The notes: generated from the sequence alone by a model not told the origin. A stretch of 64,000 nt of DNA from Actinotalea alkalitolerans (GCF_023369855.1 NZ_JAMBPP010000011.1:1-64000), one strand, 5' to 3'. Shown: positions 25,542 to 34,662, counted from the first letter of the stretch. Program-made: numbers and translations.

Positions 25542-25937
25542 GTGACTGAACTCGATGCCCTGGTCCCCGAGTGGCTCCCGCTCCCCGACGTCGCCGACCT
25601 GCTCGGCACGGACGTCGGTCGCGTCCGACGCCTCCTTCAGGAGAGCCGGCTGCTGGCCGTCCGGGTGGGTGAGCGGCGGATCCTCAGCGTGCCGCGTGCG
25701 TTCCTGATGCCCGGCACCGACGGCAACCACCAGGTGATCCCCTCGTTGCAGGGCACCATCCAGCTGCTGATGGACGCGGGGTTCGCCCCGGAGGAGGCCA
25801 TCACCTGGTTGTTCACCCCCGACGACTCGCTGCTCTCGCTCGGCACGGGTGAGACCCGACCTGGCACCCCGGTCGAGGCCCTGCAGGCGGGGCACAAGAC
25901 CGAGATCCGGCGAAGGGCGCAGGCTCTGGCGCTCTGA
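25542..25937 (+). CDS. Rv2175c-like winged-helix DNA-binding protein
   Basis: This 131-residue protein matches M. tuberculosis Rv2175c over the whole fold: LPLPDVADLLGTDVGRVRRLLQESRLLAVRVGERRILSVPR... and ITWLFTPDDSLLSL near the end, plus a C-terminal EIRRRAQALAL. Rv2175c is a DNA-binding protein phosphorylated by PknL on an N-terminal tail threonine. Here the tail is very short: the GTG at 25542 gives VTELDALVPEW, with Thr2 as the only threonine ahead of the fold. TACGCT (25530-25535) lies six bases before GTG with no RBS, so the message is probably leaderless. Its regulon is unknown. Confidence 0.88.
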   Translation: MTELDALVPEWLPLPDVADLLGTDVGRVRRLLQESRLLAVRVGERRILSVPRAFLMPGTDGNHQVIPSLQGTIQLLMDAGFAPEEAITWLFTPDDSLLSLGTGETRPGTPVEALQAGHKTEIRRRAQALAL

Positions 25938-25976
25938 TCGCCCGGCACTTCCGCCGTCCGAGCGGCCGCACCCAGG

Positions 25977-27107
25977 TCAGGAGGTGCGCTCGACCGCCGC
26001 GCGTCCCAGCGAGACGAGCATGCCTCGCCCGGGTTCGGCGAGGTCTGCTGTGCGCAGCATCTCCAGTGCGGGCTCCGACAGCTCGCTGATGAGCCGCTCG
26101 ACACCCGCGACGGCGCCGCTGCGCTGGATCGCCTGCCGCAACCTGGAGACGTCCTCCTCGGACAGGTCCAGGCGTCCCAGCGACTCCTGGACGAGCAGGC
26201 GATCGGCCTCGTCGGCGTGCTGCATCACCCGTGCGACCAGCACCGTGCGCTTGCCCTCACGCAGGTCGTCGCCGGCCGGCTTGCCCGTCGTGCGAGGGTC
26301 GCCGAACACCCCGAGCAGGTCGTCGCGGAGCTGGAAGGCCTCGCCGAGGGGCAGGCCCACCGCTCGGCAGACCGCGAGACGTTCGGTGTCGGCGCCGGCC
26401 AGAGCAGCCCCGAGGCTGACCGGGTGCTCGATGCTGTAGCGGGCGGACTTGGAGCGGATGACGGTCCTGGCGCGCGACTCGTCGGCGACCGGGTCGGTGC
26501 CCCAGGGGAGCACCTGGCCCAGGACGTCGAGGAACTGGCCCGCGGTCACCTCGGTACGCATCCGGTCGAAGACCAGCGCAGCGGAGGCCCGGGTCGTGGC
26601 AGGCAGGTCCCGGAGGGCGCGGGAGAACTCCCGCTCGGAGGCGATCAGGGCAAGGTCTCCCAGCAGGATCGCCGCGGACACCCCGAAGTGCGGGGCCTCA
26701 CCCGTCCACCCCTTCTCGGAGTGCAGACGCTCGAAGCGGCGGTGCGCGGTGGGGTGCCCGCGCCGGGTGTCGGAGTTGTCCATGACATCGTCGTGGAACA
26801 GTGCTGCCGCCTGGAACAGCTCGAGCGCGGCGCCGACCCGCAGGACCTCCTGCAGGCCCGTCACAGAACCCTCCGCGGAGGGGGACGGGCTGTGGGCACG
26901 CCAGGACCAGTAGCAGAACGCGGCCCTCAGACGCTTGCCCCCGGACAGCATGCTGCGCATCGCGCGGGTCAGGTGGTCCGCATCGGGACTCAGCGAGGAC
27001 AGCTCGGCCGCGAGCCCGTCGACGTGCTCGGTGAGGAGTGCGTCGACCTGCGCGCGCACCTGCTCGACCTCGACCAGGGGGACCACGGCGTTGTCGGGGC
27101 TGATCAC
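25977..27107 (-). CDS. idsA2: Polyprenyl (geranylgeranyl) diphosphate synthase
   Basis: This 376-residue trans-prenyltransferase extends isoprenoid diphosphates. The first aspartate-rich motif is HDDVMD, the second is FQLRDDLLGVFGD, and the N-terminal GGKRLR site binds IPP. It sits where M. tuberculosis idsA2 (Rv2173) does, but the mannosyltransferase mptA that lies between idsA2 and Rv2175c there is absent here. It probably supplies C15-C20 chains for quinones, polyprenyl phosphates or carotenoids. The chain length cannot be read from the motif alone. The gene converges with the HTH regulator across 39 bases. Confidence 0.9.
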   Translation of the reverse strand: MISPDNAVVPLVEVEQVRAQVDALLTEHVDGLAAELSSLSPDADHLTRAMRSMLSGGKRLRAAFCYWSWRAHSPSPSAEGSVTGLQEVLRVGAALELFQAAALFHDDVMDNSDTRRGHPTAHRRFERLHSEKGWTGEAPHFGVSAAILLGDLALIASEREFSRALRDLPATTRASAALVFDRMRTEVTAGQFLDVLGQVLPWGTDPVADESRARTVIRSKSARYSIEHPVSLGAALAGADTERLAVCRAVGLPLGEAFQLRDDLLGVFGDPRTTGKPAGDDLREGKRTVLVARVMQHADEADRLLVQESLGRLDLSEEDVSRLRQAIQRSGAVAGVERLISELSEPALEMLRTADLAEPGRGMLVSLGRAAVERTS

Positions 27108-27126
27108 GCCCTCACCCTAGACGGAC

Positions 27127-27699
27127 TCAGCCCTGCGACCGGATGCGCCCACCGATGCTCACGGTCCGGCCGCTGTCGGTGTCGAGCACGCCGATCGACA
27201 CGAGCTCGTCCCCACCCGATCGGGTGAAGGTGGACTCGACGGCGAGGTCGCTCTGAGGACTCGTCTCCGGCAGCTCGGCGAAGCCCGCCGCGGTGAGCGC
27301 GTCACGGTACGTGGTGAGGATCTCGTCGCTGCTCATCGCAGTCCGCAGGTTCAGGCTCACCTCCTGGACGTCGGCGTCACCGACCGGGACGGCAGACGTC
27401 ACCAGGATCACCGCGTCCTGGGGCAGCGGGAGCAGATCGACCGGGAACCCCTCGACCAGGCTGCCCACCTCGGAGTGCTGGTCGGGGGTCGGGGCGACGA
27501 GGGTCTCGTCAGGTGCCTGCTCAGCCGGTTCCTGCTCACGCGCGGTCGCGGTGGTCTGCGGTGACTGGTCGACCGGTTCCTCGGGGGTCGCGGCGCATCC
27601 GGTGAGGGCGAGGAGGAGGACGCTCAGACCCGTCACGACAGCCCTCGTCCGCTCCGGGCTGCGGGGGCACCCGGCCGGGATCTGCCGGGCCCTGGCCAT
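27127..27699 (-). CDS. Putative lipoprotein of unknown function
   Basis: This 190-residue protein has a long basic N-terminus, a hydrophobic stretch and a lipobox LALTGC with lipidated Cys35, so it is probably anchored outside the membrane. A Thr/Pro/Glu-rich linker (about 40-75) leads to a folded domain of about 110 residues (SLNLRTAMSSDEILTTYRDALTAAGF onward). That domain's helix-strand pattern is seen in other small actinobacterial lipoproteins, but I do not recognise it. It is 19 bases upstream of the idsA2-like gene in order of transcription, so the two may be co-transcribed. Confidence 0.75.
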   Translation of the reverse strand: MARARQIPAGCPRSPERTRAVVTGLSVLLLALTGCAATPEEPVDQSPQTTATAREQEPAEQAPDETLVAPTPDQHSEVGSLVEGFPVDLLPLPQDAVILVTSAVPVGDADVQEVSLNLRTAMSSDEILTTYRDALTAAGFAELPETSPQSDLAVESTFTRSGGDELVSIGVLDTDSGRTVSIGGRIRSQG

Positions 27700-27812
27700 G
27701 CCTCAACCGTAACCCGTCGACCCGGTGTCCACAGACCTCACACCCCGGGTGAAATCCACAGCATGACGGCCCCCGCCGACCGCGGGGAGCGGCTCCGCGA
27801 TGACATCAGATC

Positions 27813-28997
27813 ATGGAGACCACCACCCTGAGAGTCGGCGAGCCCCGCGAGCTGCTCGCCCTGATCCCCTTCCAGCTCGGATTCGCGCCACGCGACAGCG
27901 CCGTGGTCGTCAGCCTCCGCAGCCCACGGCGTCGTGTGGGACTGGTCGCACGGGTCGACCTGGCGGACCTGACCGATGCGACGGACGGGCCGCAGGTGGC
28001 TCGCTCGTTGGTGACGCACCTGGTCTCGGACGGCGCGCGCAGCGCGGTGGTGGTCGTCTACACCGACGACGACCTCCAGTCCCGCGACCAGGACGAGGTC
28101 GCTCCGCGCGGTACGGCCGTCGACCCGCCCCACGGGGTGCTGGCGGCGTACGCCCTGCGGGAGGCCGGGGAGTACTTCCTGGGCGAGATGGAGTGCTGGG
28201 TCGTGGGACCCCGCGGCTTCTACAACCTCGAGTGCCTCGACCGCGCGTGCTGCCCGCCGGGCGGACGTCCGCTGCACGAGCTCCAGTCCACAGCCGTCGG
28301 GGCTGAGATGGTCCTGCGGGGTGCGACCGTCGCGCCGTCCCGGGCTGACGTGGGGCGGATCGAGATGGCCCCCGCTGCGGCGAGGCGCTCGGCCCGGCGT
28401 TCCGGCTCACGATGGGCCGCCCGCGCCAGGGCCGCGGTCGAGAGCAGCGAGCTGTACCGCTGGCGCTTGGAAGGGCTGCAGCTCTGGCGGCACGAGCTCG
28501 ACGCCGCACGACGAGGGTCGGAGACCTGGACGGTCCCAGGGACCACGGCGCTCGGGCGCCTGCAGGCCGCGCTCGAGGACGTGCTGGTGCGCGACGCGGT
28601 CTTGCTCAGCGTGCTGCCCGGGCCGGCCAGGGTGGGCGAGCGCATCTTGGTCGGTGACGCGGGCGAAGAGGTCGGTGAGGCGTTGCGGGCACTGACCGAC
28701 CCGAGCGACGGCACACCCCCCGAGGAGGACGTGAACCGCGCGGCCCGGCTGGTCCTCGAGCAGGTCGTGGCGCACGGGGTGCGGCGTGGGCACGGTCCGG
28801 CCCTCACCCTGCTGGGTGTCCTCGCGTGGTGGGAGGGGGACGGCGCGCGTGCGGGAGTCCTCGTCGAACGTGCGCTCGCGGCTTCGCCCGGCTACCGGCT
28901 CGCACTCCTGCTCGACGAGGCGCTCAGCGCGGGGATGCCCCCAGGCTGGCTGCGTCCGGGGCGCGAGGAGCCCGCGGGAGGGCCGGGGGGCCTGTGA
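27813..28997 (+). CDS. DUF4192 family protein
   Basis: This 394-residue cytoplasmic protein opens with LRVGEPRELLALIPFQLGFAPRDSAVVVSL, the signature of the actinobacterial DUF4192 family. It has no known catalytic motif or membrane segment. A region with several Cys (LECLDRACCPPGG, about 145-158) is family typical. The C-terminal part contains a helical stretch, LLGVLAWWEGDGARAGVLVERALAASPGYRLALLLDEAL, which looks like TPR-type helices. It is divergent from the lipoprotein gene and followed by a stress protein. The function is unknown; the family is widespread in actinobacteria. Confidence 0.88.
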   Translation: METTTLRVGEPRELLALIPFQLGFAPRDSAVVVSLRSPRRRVGLVARVDLADLTDATDGPQVARSLVTHLVSDGARSAVVVVYTDDDLQSRDQDEVAPRGTAVDPPHGVLAAYALREAGEYFLGEMECWVVGPRGFYNLECLDRACCPPGGRPLHELQSTAVGAEMVLRGATVAPSRADVGRIEMAPAAARRSARRSGSRWAARARAAVESSELYRWRLEGLQLWRHELDAARRGSETWTVPGTTALGRLQAALEDVLVRDAVLLSVLPGPARVGERILVGDAGEEVGEALRALTDPSDGTPPEEDVNRAARLVLEQVVAHGVRRGHGPALTLLGVLAWWEGDGARAGVLVERALAASPGYRLALLLDEALSAGMPPGWLRPGREEPAGGPGGL

Positions 28998-29056
28998 TCC
29001 GGTAGCGTCGACTGACACCGGAGCCGATGTCGGGTCGTGCGCCCAGAGGAGGACAG

Positions 29057-29455
29057 ATGACTGTCGTGGTCGGATACGTCGCCACACCCGAGGGGCGCGC
29101 GGCACTGGCCGCCGGTCGTCAGGAGGCGGCAACCCGCAGCGCGAGGCTGGTCGTCGTCCTGAGCGAGCGGGGTCACCGTTTCGGCTCGGACCAGGTGGAT
29201 CTCGGCACCCAGGAGGACGAGCTGCGTGAGCAGCTCGACAAGGACGACCTCCCGTACGAGATCCGCCAGACCAGCCGGGGTCGTGACGTGGCGGACGACC
29301 TCATCAGCACCGCCACCGACACCGGTGCGCAGCTCATCGTCATCGGGCTGCGCAGACGCAGCCCCGTGGGCAAGCTGATCCTGGGTTCGAACGCTCAGCG
29401 GATCCTTCTCGACGCGCCCTGCGCGGTGCTCGCTGTCAAGCCGCAGCCCACCTGA
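29057..29455 (+). CDS. Universal stress protein family (UspA)
   Basis: This 132-residue single-domain protein has the Usp fold, starting MTVVVGYVATPEGRAALAAG. The ATP-binding motif G-x2-G-x9-G(S/T) appears as GLRRRSPVGKLILGSNAQRILLDAPCAVLAV. Usp proteins bind ATP or AMP and help in stress or dormancy; the target here is not evident. A GGAGGACAG RBS precedes the ATG at 29057. TAGCGT at 29003-29008 is a -10 candidate. It precedes the principal sigma factor gene by 162 bases. Confidence 0.92.
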   Translation: MTVVVGYVATPEGRAALAAGRQEAATRSARLVVVLSERGHRFGSDQVDLGTQEDELREQLDKDDLPYEIRQTSRGRDVADDLISTATDTGAQLIVIGLRRRSPVGKLILGSNAQRILLDAPCAVLAVKPQPT

Positions 29456-29533
29456 CCTGGGCGGTCGCCGGTGCGGGGTGCGTGAGGAGATGCCCGGGCC
29501 CGGCGCGCGAGGAGTGCCGGACCAGCGAATCGG

Positions 29534-29560
29534 GCAACCTTTGGCGGGCCCCGGACGTTA
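29534..29560 (+). promoter_or_regulatory. Candidate ECF-type promoter of the principal sigma factor gene
   Basis: GCAACC (AACC at 29536-29539) and CGTTA (29556-29560) are 16 bases apart, the AAC-N16-CGT layout of ECF sigma promoters. The overlapping TACAAT (29559-29564) is also a fair -10 for housekeeping sigma, but no matching -35 is seen. The start codon is about 54 bases downstream. Confidence 0.4.
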
Positions 29561-29617
29561 CAATGTCCGTCTACTCCCGAACACTCTTCCGAGCCTGGCG
29601 CTGCCGAAAGGTTCTCT

Positions 29618-31147
29618 GTGTCATCCATGCCCCCACGCACTGCGCTTCCCCGTGAGTTCGAGCACCCTGCCCTGCAGGAGCTGATCCGCCGCGGGAGCAC
29701 CCACGGATCCGTCGACGGGGACTCGCTGCGCCACGCCTGCGAGGTCGCCGACGTCGCCACCCCACGGCTCAAGGCCGTGCTGCGCGGCCTCGACGAGGCC
29801 GGCATCACCGTGGTGCAGACGACCGTCCGCTCGACCGTCGCTGCCGCCACCGCACCCCGGTCGGCCACCGCCACCGCCAAGGCCCCTGCCCCCCGGACCG
29901 CGAAGGCCAAGGTCGCTGCACCGGCCGCCGCCGAGGGCCTCGAGGAGGCCCCTGCGGCCCCCAAGCGCCGCCGTGCTGCAGCCCCTGCCGCCGGCGCTGT
30001 CAAGAAGCCGACGGCCAAGGAGGCGCGGGCCGCGCAGGCCAAGGCGGACGCCGAGGCCGGGTCACGGGACACCGAGCCCGTCGAGGAGGACCTCGCGGTC
30101 GAGGTCGACGTGACCACCGGCGACGTCATCGCCGCCGTCGCTGCCGGCGCGAAGCCCGAGGAGACCGAGGACGCGGGGTTCACCTACTCCGACGCCGACG
30201 ACGACGACGCACCTGCGCAGCAGGTCGTCACGGCAGGTGCGACGGCCGACCCGGTCAAGGACTACCTCAAGCAGATCGGGAAGGTCGCGCTGCTCAACGC
30301 CGAGCAGGAGGTCGACCTCGCCAAGCGGATCGAGGCGGGTCTCTTCGCCGACGAGAAGCTCGCTGCACCCGGCAAGCTCGAGCCGAAGATGCGCCGTGAG
30401 CTCGAGTGGATCGCCGGAGACGGGCGACGCGCCAAGAACCACCTGCTCGAGGCCAACCTGCGGCTCGTGGTGTCCCTCGCCAAGCGGTACACCGGTCGCG
30501 GGATGCTCTTCCTGGACCTGATCCAGGAGGGCAACCTCGGGCTCATCCGTGCCGTGGAGAAGTTCGACTACACCAAGGGCTACAAGTTCTCGACGTACGC
30601 CACCTGGTGGATCCGTCAGGCGATCACGCGTGCGATGGCGGATCAGGCGCGCACCATCCGCATCCCGGTCCACATGGTCGAGGTCATCAACAAGCTCGCC
30701 CGTGTCCAGCGGCAGATGCTGCAGGACCTGGGCCGCGAGCCGACACCGGAGGAGCTCGCCAAGGAGCTCGACATGACCCCGGAGAAGGTGGTCGAGGTCC
30801 AGAAGTACGGACGCGAGCCCATCTCGCTCCACACCCCGCTGGGTGAGGACGGGGACTCCGAGTTCGGCGACCTGATCGAGGACTCCGAGGCCGTGGTGCC
30901 CGCCGACGCGGTGAGCTTCACCCTCCTGCAGGAGCAGCTCCACCAGGTCCTCGACACACTCTCCGAGCGTGAGGCAGGGGTCGTCTCGATGCGGTTCGGT
31001 CTGACCGACGGTCAGCCCAAGACGCTCGACGAGATCGGCAAGGTCTACGGGGTCACCCGTGAGCGGATCCGCCAGATCGAGTCCAAGACGATGTCCAAGC
31101 TCCGGCACCCGAGCCGATCCCAGGTCCTGCGTGACTACCTCGACTGA
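29618..31147 (+). CDS. sigA: Principal RNA polymerase sigma factor (SigA/HrdB/RpoD)
   Basis: This 509-residue sigma-70 factor has region 1.2 at about 210-240 ([16 protein letters not shown]), region 2 with the -10 recognition helix [17 protein letters not shown], region 3, and region 4.2 with [25 protein letters not shown]. Before region 1.2 lies a long variable, Ala/Pro/Lys-rich and then acidic segment (about 75-200), typical of actinobacterial principal sigma factors and absent in the Gram-negative form. The start is a GTG at 29618 with GAAAGG upstream. It directs most housekeeping transcription. Downstream genes (membrane protein, DUF456, parE) match the Streptomyces hrdB neighbourhood. 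Confidence 0.96.
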   Translation: MSSMPPRTALPREFEHPALQELIRRGSTHGSVDGDSLRHACEVADVATPRLKAVLRGLDEAGITVVQTTVRSTVAAATAPRSATATAKAPAPRTAKAKVAAPAAAEGLEEAPAAPKRRRAAAPAAGAVKKPTAKEARAAQAKADAEAGSRDTEPVEEDLAVEVDVTTGDVIAAVAAGAKPEETEDAGFTYSDADDDDAPAQQVVTAGATADPVKDYLKQIGKVALLNAEQEVDLAKRIEAGLFADEKLAAPGKLEPKMRRELEWIAGDGRRAKNHLLEANLRLVVSLAKRYTGRGMLFLDLIQEGNLGLIRAVEKFDYTKGYKFSTYATWWIRQAITRAMADQARTIRIPVHMVEVINKLARVQRQMLQDLGREPTPEELAKELDMTPEKVVEVQKYGREPISLHTPLGEDGDSEFGDLIEDSEAVVPADAVSFTLLQEQLHQVLDTLSEREAGVVSMRFGLTDGQPKTLDEIGKVYGVTRERIRQIESKTMSKLRHPSRSQVLRDYLD

Positions 31148-31154
31148 GGCGGGG

Positions 31155-31403
31155 ATGCGTCGGTCGACCGGGCGCAGGCTGCGTCTGACCCGGCAGAGCA
31201 GCGGTCTGCTGCTGCTCTGCCTGGCGGTGCTCGCGGCGCTGGCCATCGGTCTCCTCGGCTGGAGCGAGGGCGTGGTCGACCCATGGCTCGCTCTCGTCGG
31301 GGGCGTGGGTGTCGGCGTCGGGATCACCTTCGTCGTCCTCGACGCGAGGTACGCGCGTCGCGTGGCGGCCCTCAGGGCCCAGGAGCCTCGCGACCAGCGC
31401 TGA
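31155..31403 (+). CDS. Small two-helix membrane protein
   Basis: This 82-residue protein has a basic N-terminus (MRRSTGRRLRLTRQ), two hydrophobic helices (about 18-36 and 43-62) and a basic cytoplasmic tail rich in Arg. The ATG at 31155 has GAGGCGGGG just upstream and lies seven bases after the sigma factor stop, so the two are probably co-transcribed. I do not recognise a family. Its size and composition suggest a small accessory membrane protein. Confidence 0.6.
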   Translation: MRRSTGRRLRLTRQSSGLLLLCLAVLAALAIGLLGWSEGVVDPWLALVGGVGVGVGITFVVLDARYARRVAALRAQEPRDQR

Positions 31404-31447
31404 CGGCTCACGTACATGCCGGTGCGCCGGTGAGGGATCGCCTCGGG

Positions 31448-31921
31448 CTAGCTCGCCACGCCGGTGAGCACCACGACGAGCCAGATCCCGGTGGCGGTCA
31501 GGGCGAGAGTCAGCTCGACGAGGAGCCCGAGGGCCGTCGCGCGCAGGGCGACCCCCGCTGTGCGCCGTGCGGCCCGGGCGTCCTTGAGCCGGAGGTGCTC
31601 GGTCAGGTAGAGGGTCGCGGCGAAGAACAGGAACAGCCCGAGCACCGGGATGACGAAGAAGCCGACGATCCCGGCCAGGCCCGACAGGATGAGCGAGCGG
31701 TTCGGGACACCGACCGCCGAGACCTGCTTGCCGGTGATGACATAGGTCGCGGCGACGCCCACCGCCAGCAGGGCGAGCATCACGACCAGGACGGCCCAGC
31801 CGATGCCCGAGCCGGTACCGATCGCCCAGACCACCGTCGAGACCGCGATGAGCATCGATCCGGGCAGGATCGGCACGATGATGCCGACCAGACCCACGAG
31901 CATCGCGAGCCCGCACACCAC
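31448..31921 (-). CDS. DUF456 family membrane protein
   Basis: This 157-residue protein has four or five hydrophobic helices and the family signature LVGLVGIIVPILPGS near the N-terminus. It matches DUF456, a conserved bacterial integral membrane family with no known role. A short basic loop (TEHLRLKDARAARRT) sits between helix pairs. The start is a GTG at 31921 with no clear RBS. It converges with the small membrane gene after sigA across 44 bases. A role in envelope function is plausible only by location in the membrane. Confidence 0.85.
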   Translation of the reverse strand: MVCGLAMLVGLVGIIVPILPGSMLIAVSTVVWAIGTGSGIGWAVLVVMLALLAVGVAATYVITGKQVSAVGVPNRSLILSGLAGIVGFFVIPVLGLFLFFAATLYLTEHLRLKDARAARRTAGVALRATALGLLVELTLALTATGIWLVVVLTGVAS

Positions 31922-31993
31922 CGTCAGGACGTCGATCGACTCAGCCTTCCACGCGAGGGAGCCGCGGGACGTGCGGGAAGCCGCGGCATGACG

Positions 31994-32027
31994 AAGGGCC
32001 CGCGCCGCGGTTCGCGGTCGGGCCCTT
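31994..32027. terminator. Terminator-like hairpin after the small zinc-ribbon gene
   Basis: AAGGGCCCG (31994-32002) pairs with CGGGCCCTT (32019-32027), with an inner CCGCG/CGCGG stem. It lies just past the end of the reverse-strand gene at 32054 and upstream of the DUF456 start, so it probably separates the two. Confidence 0.7.
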
Positions 32028-32053
32028 GGTCATCTGATCGTGCTCGAGCCCGG

Positions 32054-32272
32054 TCAGCGCGCGTTGGCGCCGGCCCCGTGCTCCTCGAGAAGGCGGTCGG
32101 TCTCGTCCTGGACGAGGGTTGCCACGTCTGTGAAGGCCGGCGCGTGGGCGCGGGCGTGATGGGCGCAGAACAGCAGCTCGCCGTTGGCCAGAACCACGCG
32201 GACGTAGGCCTGGGCGCCGCAGCGGTCGCAGCGGTCAGCTGCGGTGAGCGGGGAGGTCGTCGTCGTTGTCAC
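32054..32272 (-). CDS. Small zinc-ribbon-like protein (DUF7455 type)
   Basis: This 72-residue protein has Cx2C-x17-CxxH (CDRCG...LLFCAHH), fitting a treble-clef or zinc-ribbon knuckle, and an acidic end (DETDRLLEEHGAGANAR). It resembles a small actinobacterial protein family found beside sigma and topoisomerase genes; I believe this is DUF7455, but I could not check it. The GTG at 32272 gives VTTTTTSPLTAADRC; no strong RBS is seen. A transcription or topology link is suggested only by the neighbours. Confidence 0.8.
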   Translation of the reverse strand: MTTTTTSPLTAADRCDRCGAQAYVRVVLANGELLFCAHHARAHAPAFTDVATLVQDETDRLLEEHGAGANAR

Positions 32273-32498
32273 CCCCCCATAGAACCACCCCGGGGGACCT
32301 TCGGCCTTCTTGGCGGTGCCAGGTTCGCTCACCGCGTAGCCCGTTCGGCCCAGCCCCGCCGGCCGAGCCCGACACCGCAGGACGGATCCGCCGCCGTCAC
32401 GCCAGGGCGCGCAACGCCTGGGCAGTGGTCCGCGCTCGTCTGCCGGAGCCGGTCGACGGTGTGCGGCATGGCACCCGGACCGCACCGTCGGGACCGTC

Positions 32499-32504
32499 TA
32501 GGCT
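32499..32504 (+). promoter_or_regulatory. Candidate -10 for leaderless parE transcription
   Basis: TAGGCT lies eight bases before the parE GTG at 32513, and no RBS is present. Transcription starting 6-8 bases downstream would place the start codon at or near the 5' end. The 240-bp gap to the zinc-ribbon gene holds no other obvious feature. Confidence 0.5.
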
Positions 32505-32512
32505 CGACCACC

Positions 32513-34639
32513 GTGACCAGCACGCTCCCCGAGTCCTCCTACACCGCCCGGCACCTCTCCGTCCTGGAGGGCCTCGAGGCGGTCCGCAAGCGACCGGGCA
32601 TGTACATCGGGACCACCGACTCGCGCGGGCTCATGCACTGCCTGTGGGAGATCATCGACAACTCGGTCGACGAGGCCCTCGGCGGGCACTGCGACCGGAT
32701 CGAGATCGTGCTCCACGCCGACGAGTCCGTCGAGGTCGGCGACAACGGGCGGGGCATCCCGGTGGACGTCGAGCGCAAGACGGGACTGACCGGTGTCGAG
32801 GTCGTCTTCACCAAGCTGCACGCGGGCGGGAAGTTCGGCGGTGGCTCCTACGCGGCCTCGGGCGGTCTGCACGGAGTGGGCGCGAGCGTGGTCAACGCAC
32901 TCTCCTCACGTCTCGACGTCGAGGTGGACCGTGGTGGCCGGACCCACCGCATGACCTTCCACCGGGGTGAGCCCGGCCAGTTCGACGACAGCGTCCGACG
33001 CGGGCCCGACGCGCCCTTCACCCCTTTCATCGACGGCTCCGAGCTGGCCGTGGTGGGCAAGGTGGCACGTGCCAGGACCGGGACCCGGGTGCGCTACTGG
33101 GCAGACCGCCAGGTCTTCCCCCGGTCTGCCGTCTTCTCCTACGACGAGCTGATCTCCCGCGCACGCCAGACGACCTTCCTGGTGCCCGGCCTGACGGTCT
33201 CGGTGCGCGACGAACGTGGGCTGCCAGGGACCCCGGGTGCCGACGGCCCGCACGAGGAGGTCTTCGTGCATCACGGCGGGACGGTCGACTTCGTCGACTT
33301 CCTCGCGCCGGACGTCCCGCTCACCGAGACCTGGCACCTGACCGGCTCCGGGTCGTTCACGGAGACCGTGCCGGTGCTCGACGACCGGGGCCACCTCACC
33401 TCTCAGGAGGTGACCCGTGAGTGCGAGGTCGATCTCGCGCTGCGATGGGGCAACGGCTATGACACCGAGGTGCGCACCTTCGTCAACATCATCTCGACCC
33501 CCAAGGGGGGGACCCACCTGCAGGGCTTCGAGCAGGCCATGCTCAAGACCATGCGCAAGGCCGTCGAGACCAATGCGCGTCGGCTCAAGGTCTCGACGAA
33601 GGACAACGGCGAGCGGATCGAGAAGGACGACGTCCTGGCGGGCCTGACGGCGGTCCTGACGGTCCGGTTCGCCGAGCCCCAGTTCGAGGGGCAGACCAAG
33701 GAGGTCCTGGGGACCGGCCCGGTGCGCGGCATCGTGGCGAAGGTCGTCGAGTCCGAGCTCAACGCCCTCCTGTCCTCACCCAAGCGTGACCACAAGACCC
33801 AGACCTCCCTGGTGCTGGACAAGATCGTCGCGGAGATGCGCGCCCGGCTCTCGGCGCGCAAGCAGAAGGAGATCTCGCGGCGCAAGAACGCCCTCGAGAC
33901 CTCGGCGCTGCCCTCGAAGCTCGCGGACTGCCGCAGCGACGACGTCGGGCGCAGCGAGCTGTTCATCGTCGAGGGGGACTCGGCCCTGGGGACGGCCAAG
34001 CTGGCCCGCAGCTCGGACTTCCAGGCCCTGCTGCCCATCCGCGGCAAGATCCTCAACGTCCAGAAGGCCTCGATCTCGGACATGCTCAAGAACGCCGAGT
34101 GCGCTGCCATCATCCAGGTGATCGGTGCGGGGTCGGGCCGCAGCTTCGATCTCGAGGCCGCCCGCTACGGGAAGATCGTCCTGATGACCGACGCGGACGT
34201 CGACGGCGCCCACATCCGCACGCTGCTCCTCACGCTGTTCTTCCGCTACATGCGACCCCTGGTCGACGAAGGACGGGTCTACGCGGCGGTGCCGCCCCTG
34301 CACCGCGTCGAGGTGATCGGCGCGGGCTCGCGCAAGAACGAGTACGTCTACACCTACTCCGAGGCCGAGCTCGCCTCGACCCTCAAGAAGCTGCAGCGTT
34401 CCGGCAAGCGGTACAAGGAGGACATCCAGCGCTACAAGGGTCTCGGGGAGATGGATGCCGACCAGCTCGCCGAGACGACGATGGACCCGCGCCACCGCAC
34501 GCTCCGGCGGGTCACCGCCCAGCACGCCGCGGCCGCGGAGAACGTCTTCGAGCTGCTCATGGGATCCGAGGTGGCGCCGCGTCGGGAGTTCATCGTGGCG
34601 GGAGCCGCACAGCTCGACCGTGCGCGCATCGACGCATGA
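32513..34639 (+). CDS. parE: DNA topoisomerase subunit B (ParE/GyrB2 type)
   Basis: This 708-residue ATPase subunit partners the ParC-type A subunit encoded at 35926-38379. The GHKL ATPase motifs are EIIDNSVDEAL, DNGRGIPVD and GGLHGVGASVVNALS. The Toprim domain shows LFIVEGDSALGTAK and DADVDGAHIRTLLLTLFF. The C-terminal RYKGLGEMDADQL is family typical. It resolves linked daughter chromosomes or relaxes supercoils. Because parC lies nearby rather than gyrA next to gyrB at the origin, the parE/parC names are preferred. The GTG start at 32513 appears leaderless. Confidence 0.94.
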   Translation: MTSTLPESSYTARHLSVLEGLEAVRKRPGMYIGTTDSRGLMHCLWEIIDNSVDEALGGHCDRIEIVLHADESVEVGDNGRGIPVDVERKTGLTGVEVVFTKLHAGGKFGGGSYAASGGLHGVGASVVNALSSRLDVEVDRGGRTHRMTFHRGEPGQFDDSVRRGPDAPFTPFIDGSELAVVGKVARARTGTRVRYWADRQVFPRSAVFSYDELISRARQTTFLVPGLTVSVRDERGLPGTPGADGPHEEVFVHHGGTVDFVDFLAPDVPLTETWHLTGSGSFTETVPVLDDRGHLTSQEVTRECEVDLALRWGNGYDTEVRTFVNIISTPKGGTHLQGFEQAMLKTMRKAVETNARRLKVSTKDNGERIEKDDVLAGLTAVLTVRFAEPQFEGQTKEVLGTGPVRGIVAKVVESELNALLSSPKRDHKTQTSLVLDKIVAEMRARLSARKQKEISRRKNALETSALPSKLADCRSDDVGRSELFIVEGDSALGTAKLARSSDFQALLPIRGKILNVQKASISDMLKNAECAAIIQVIGAGSGRSFDLEAARYGKIVLMTDADVDGAHIRTLLLTLFFRYMRPLVDEGRVYAAVPPLHRVEVIGAGSRKNEYVYTYSEAELASTLKKLQRSGKRYKEDIQRYKGLGEMDADQLAETTMDPRHRTLRRVTAQHAAAAENVFELLMGSEVAPRREFIVAGAAQLDRARIDA

Positions 34640-34662
34640 CCCGGATCGCCTAGGTTGGTGCT

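Noticed and set aside
31283-32512. Extension of ParE by about 400 residues upstream
   Set aside because: The extra sequence reads across DUF456 and the zinc-ribbon gene in a shadow frame; family length and the leaderless GTG at 32513 fit a normal 708-residue start.
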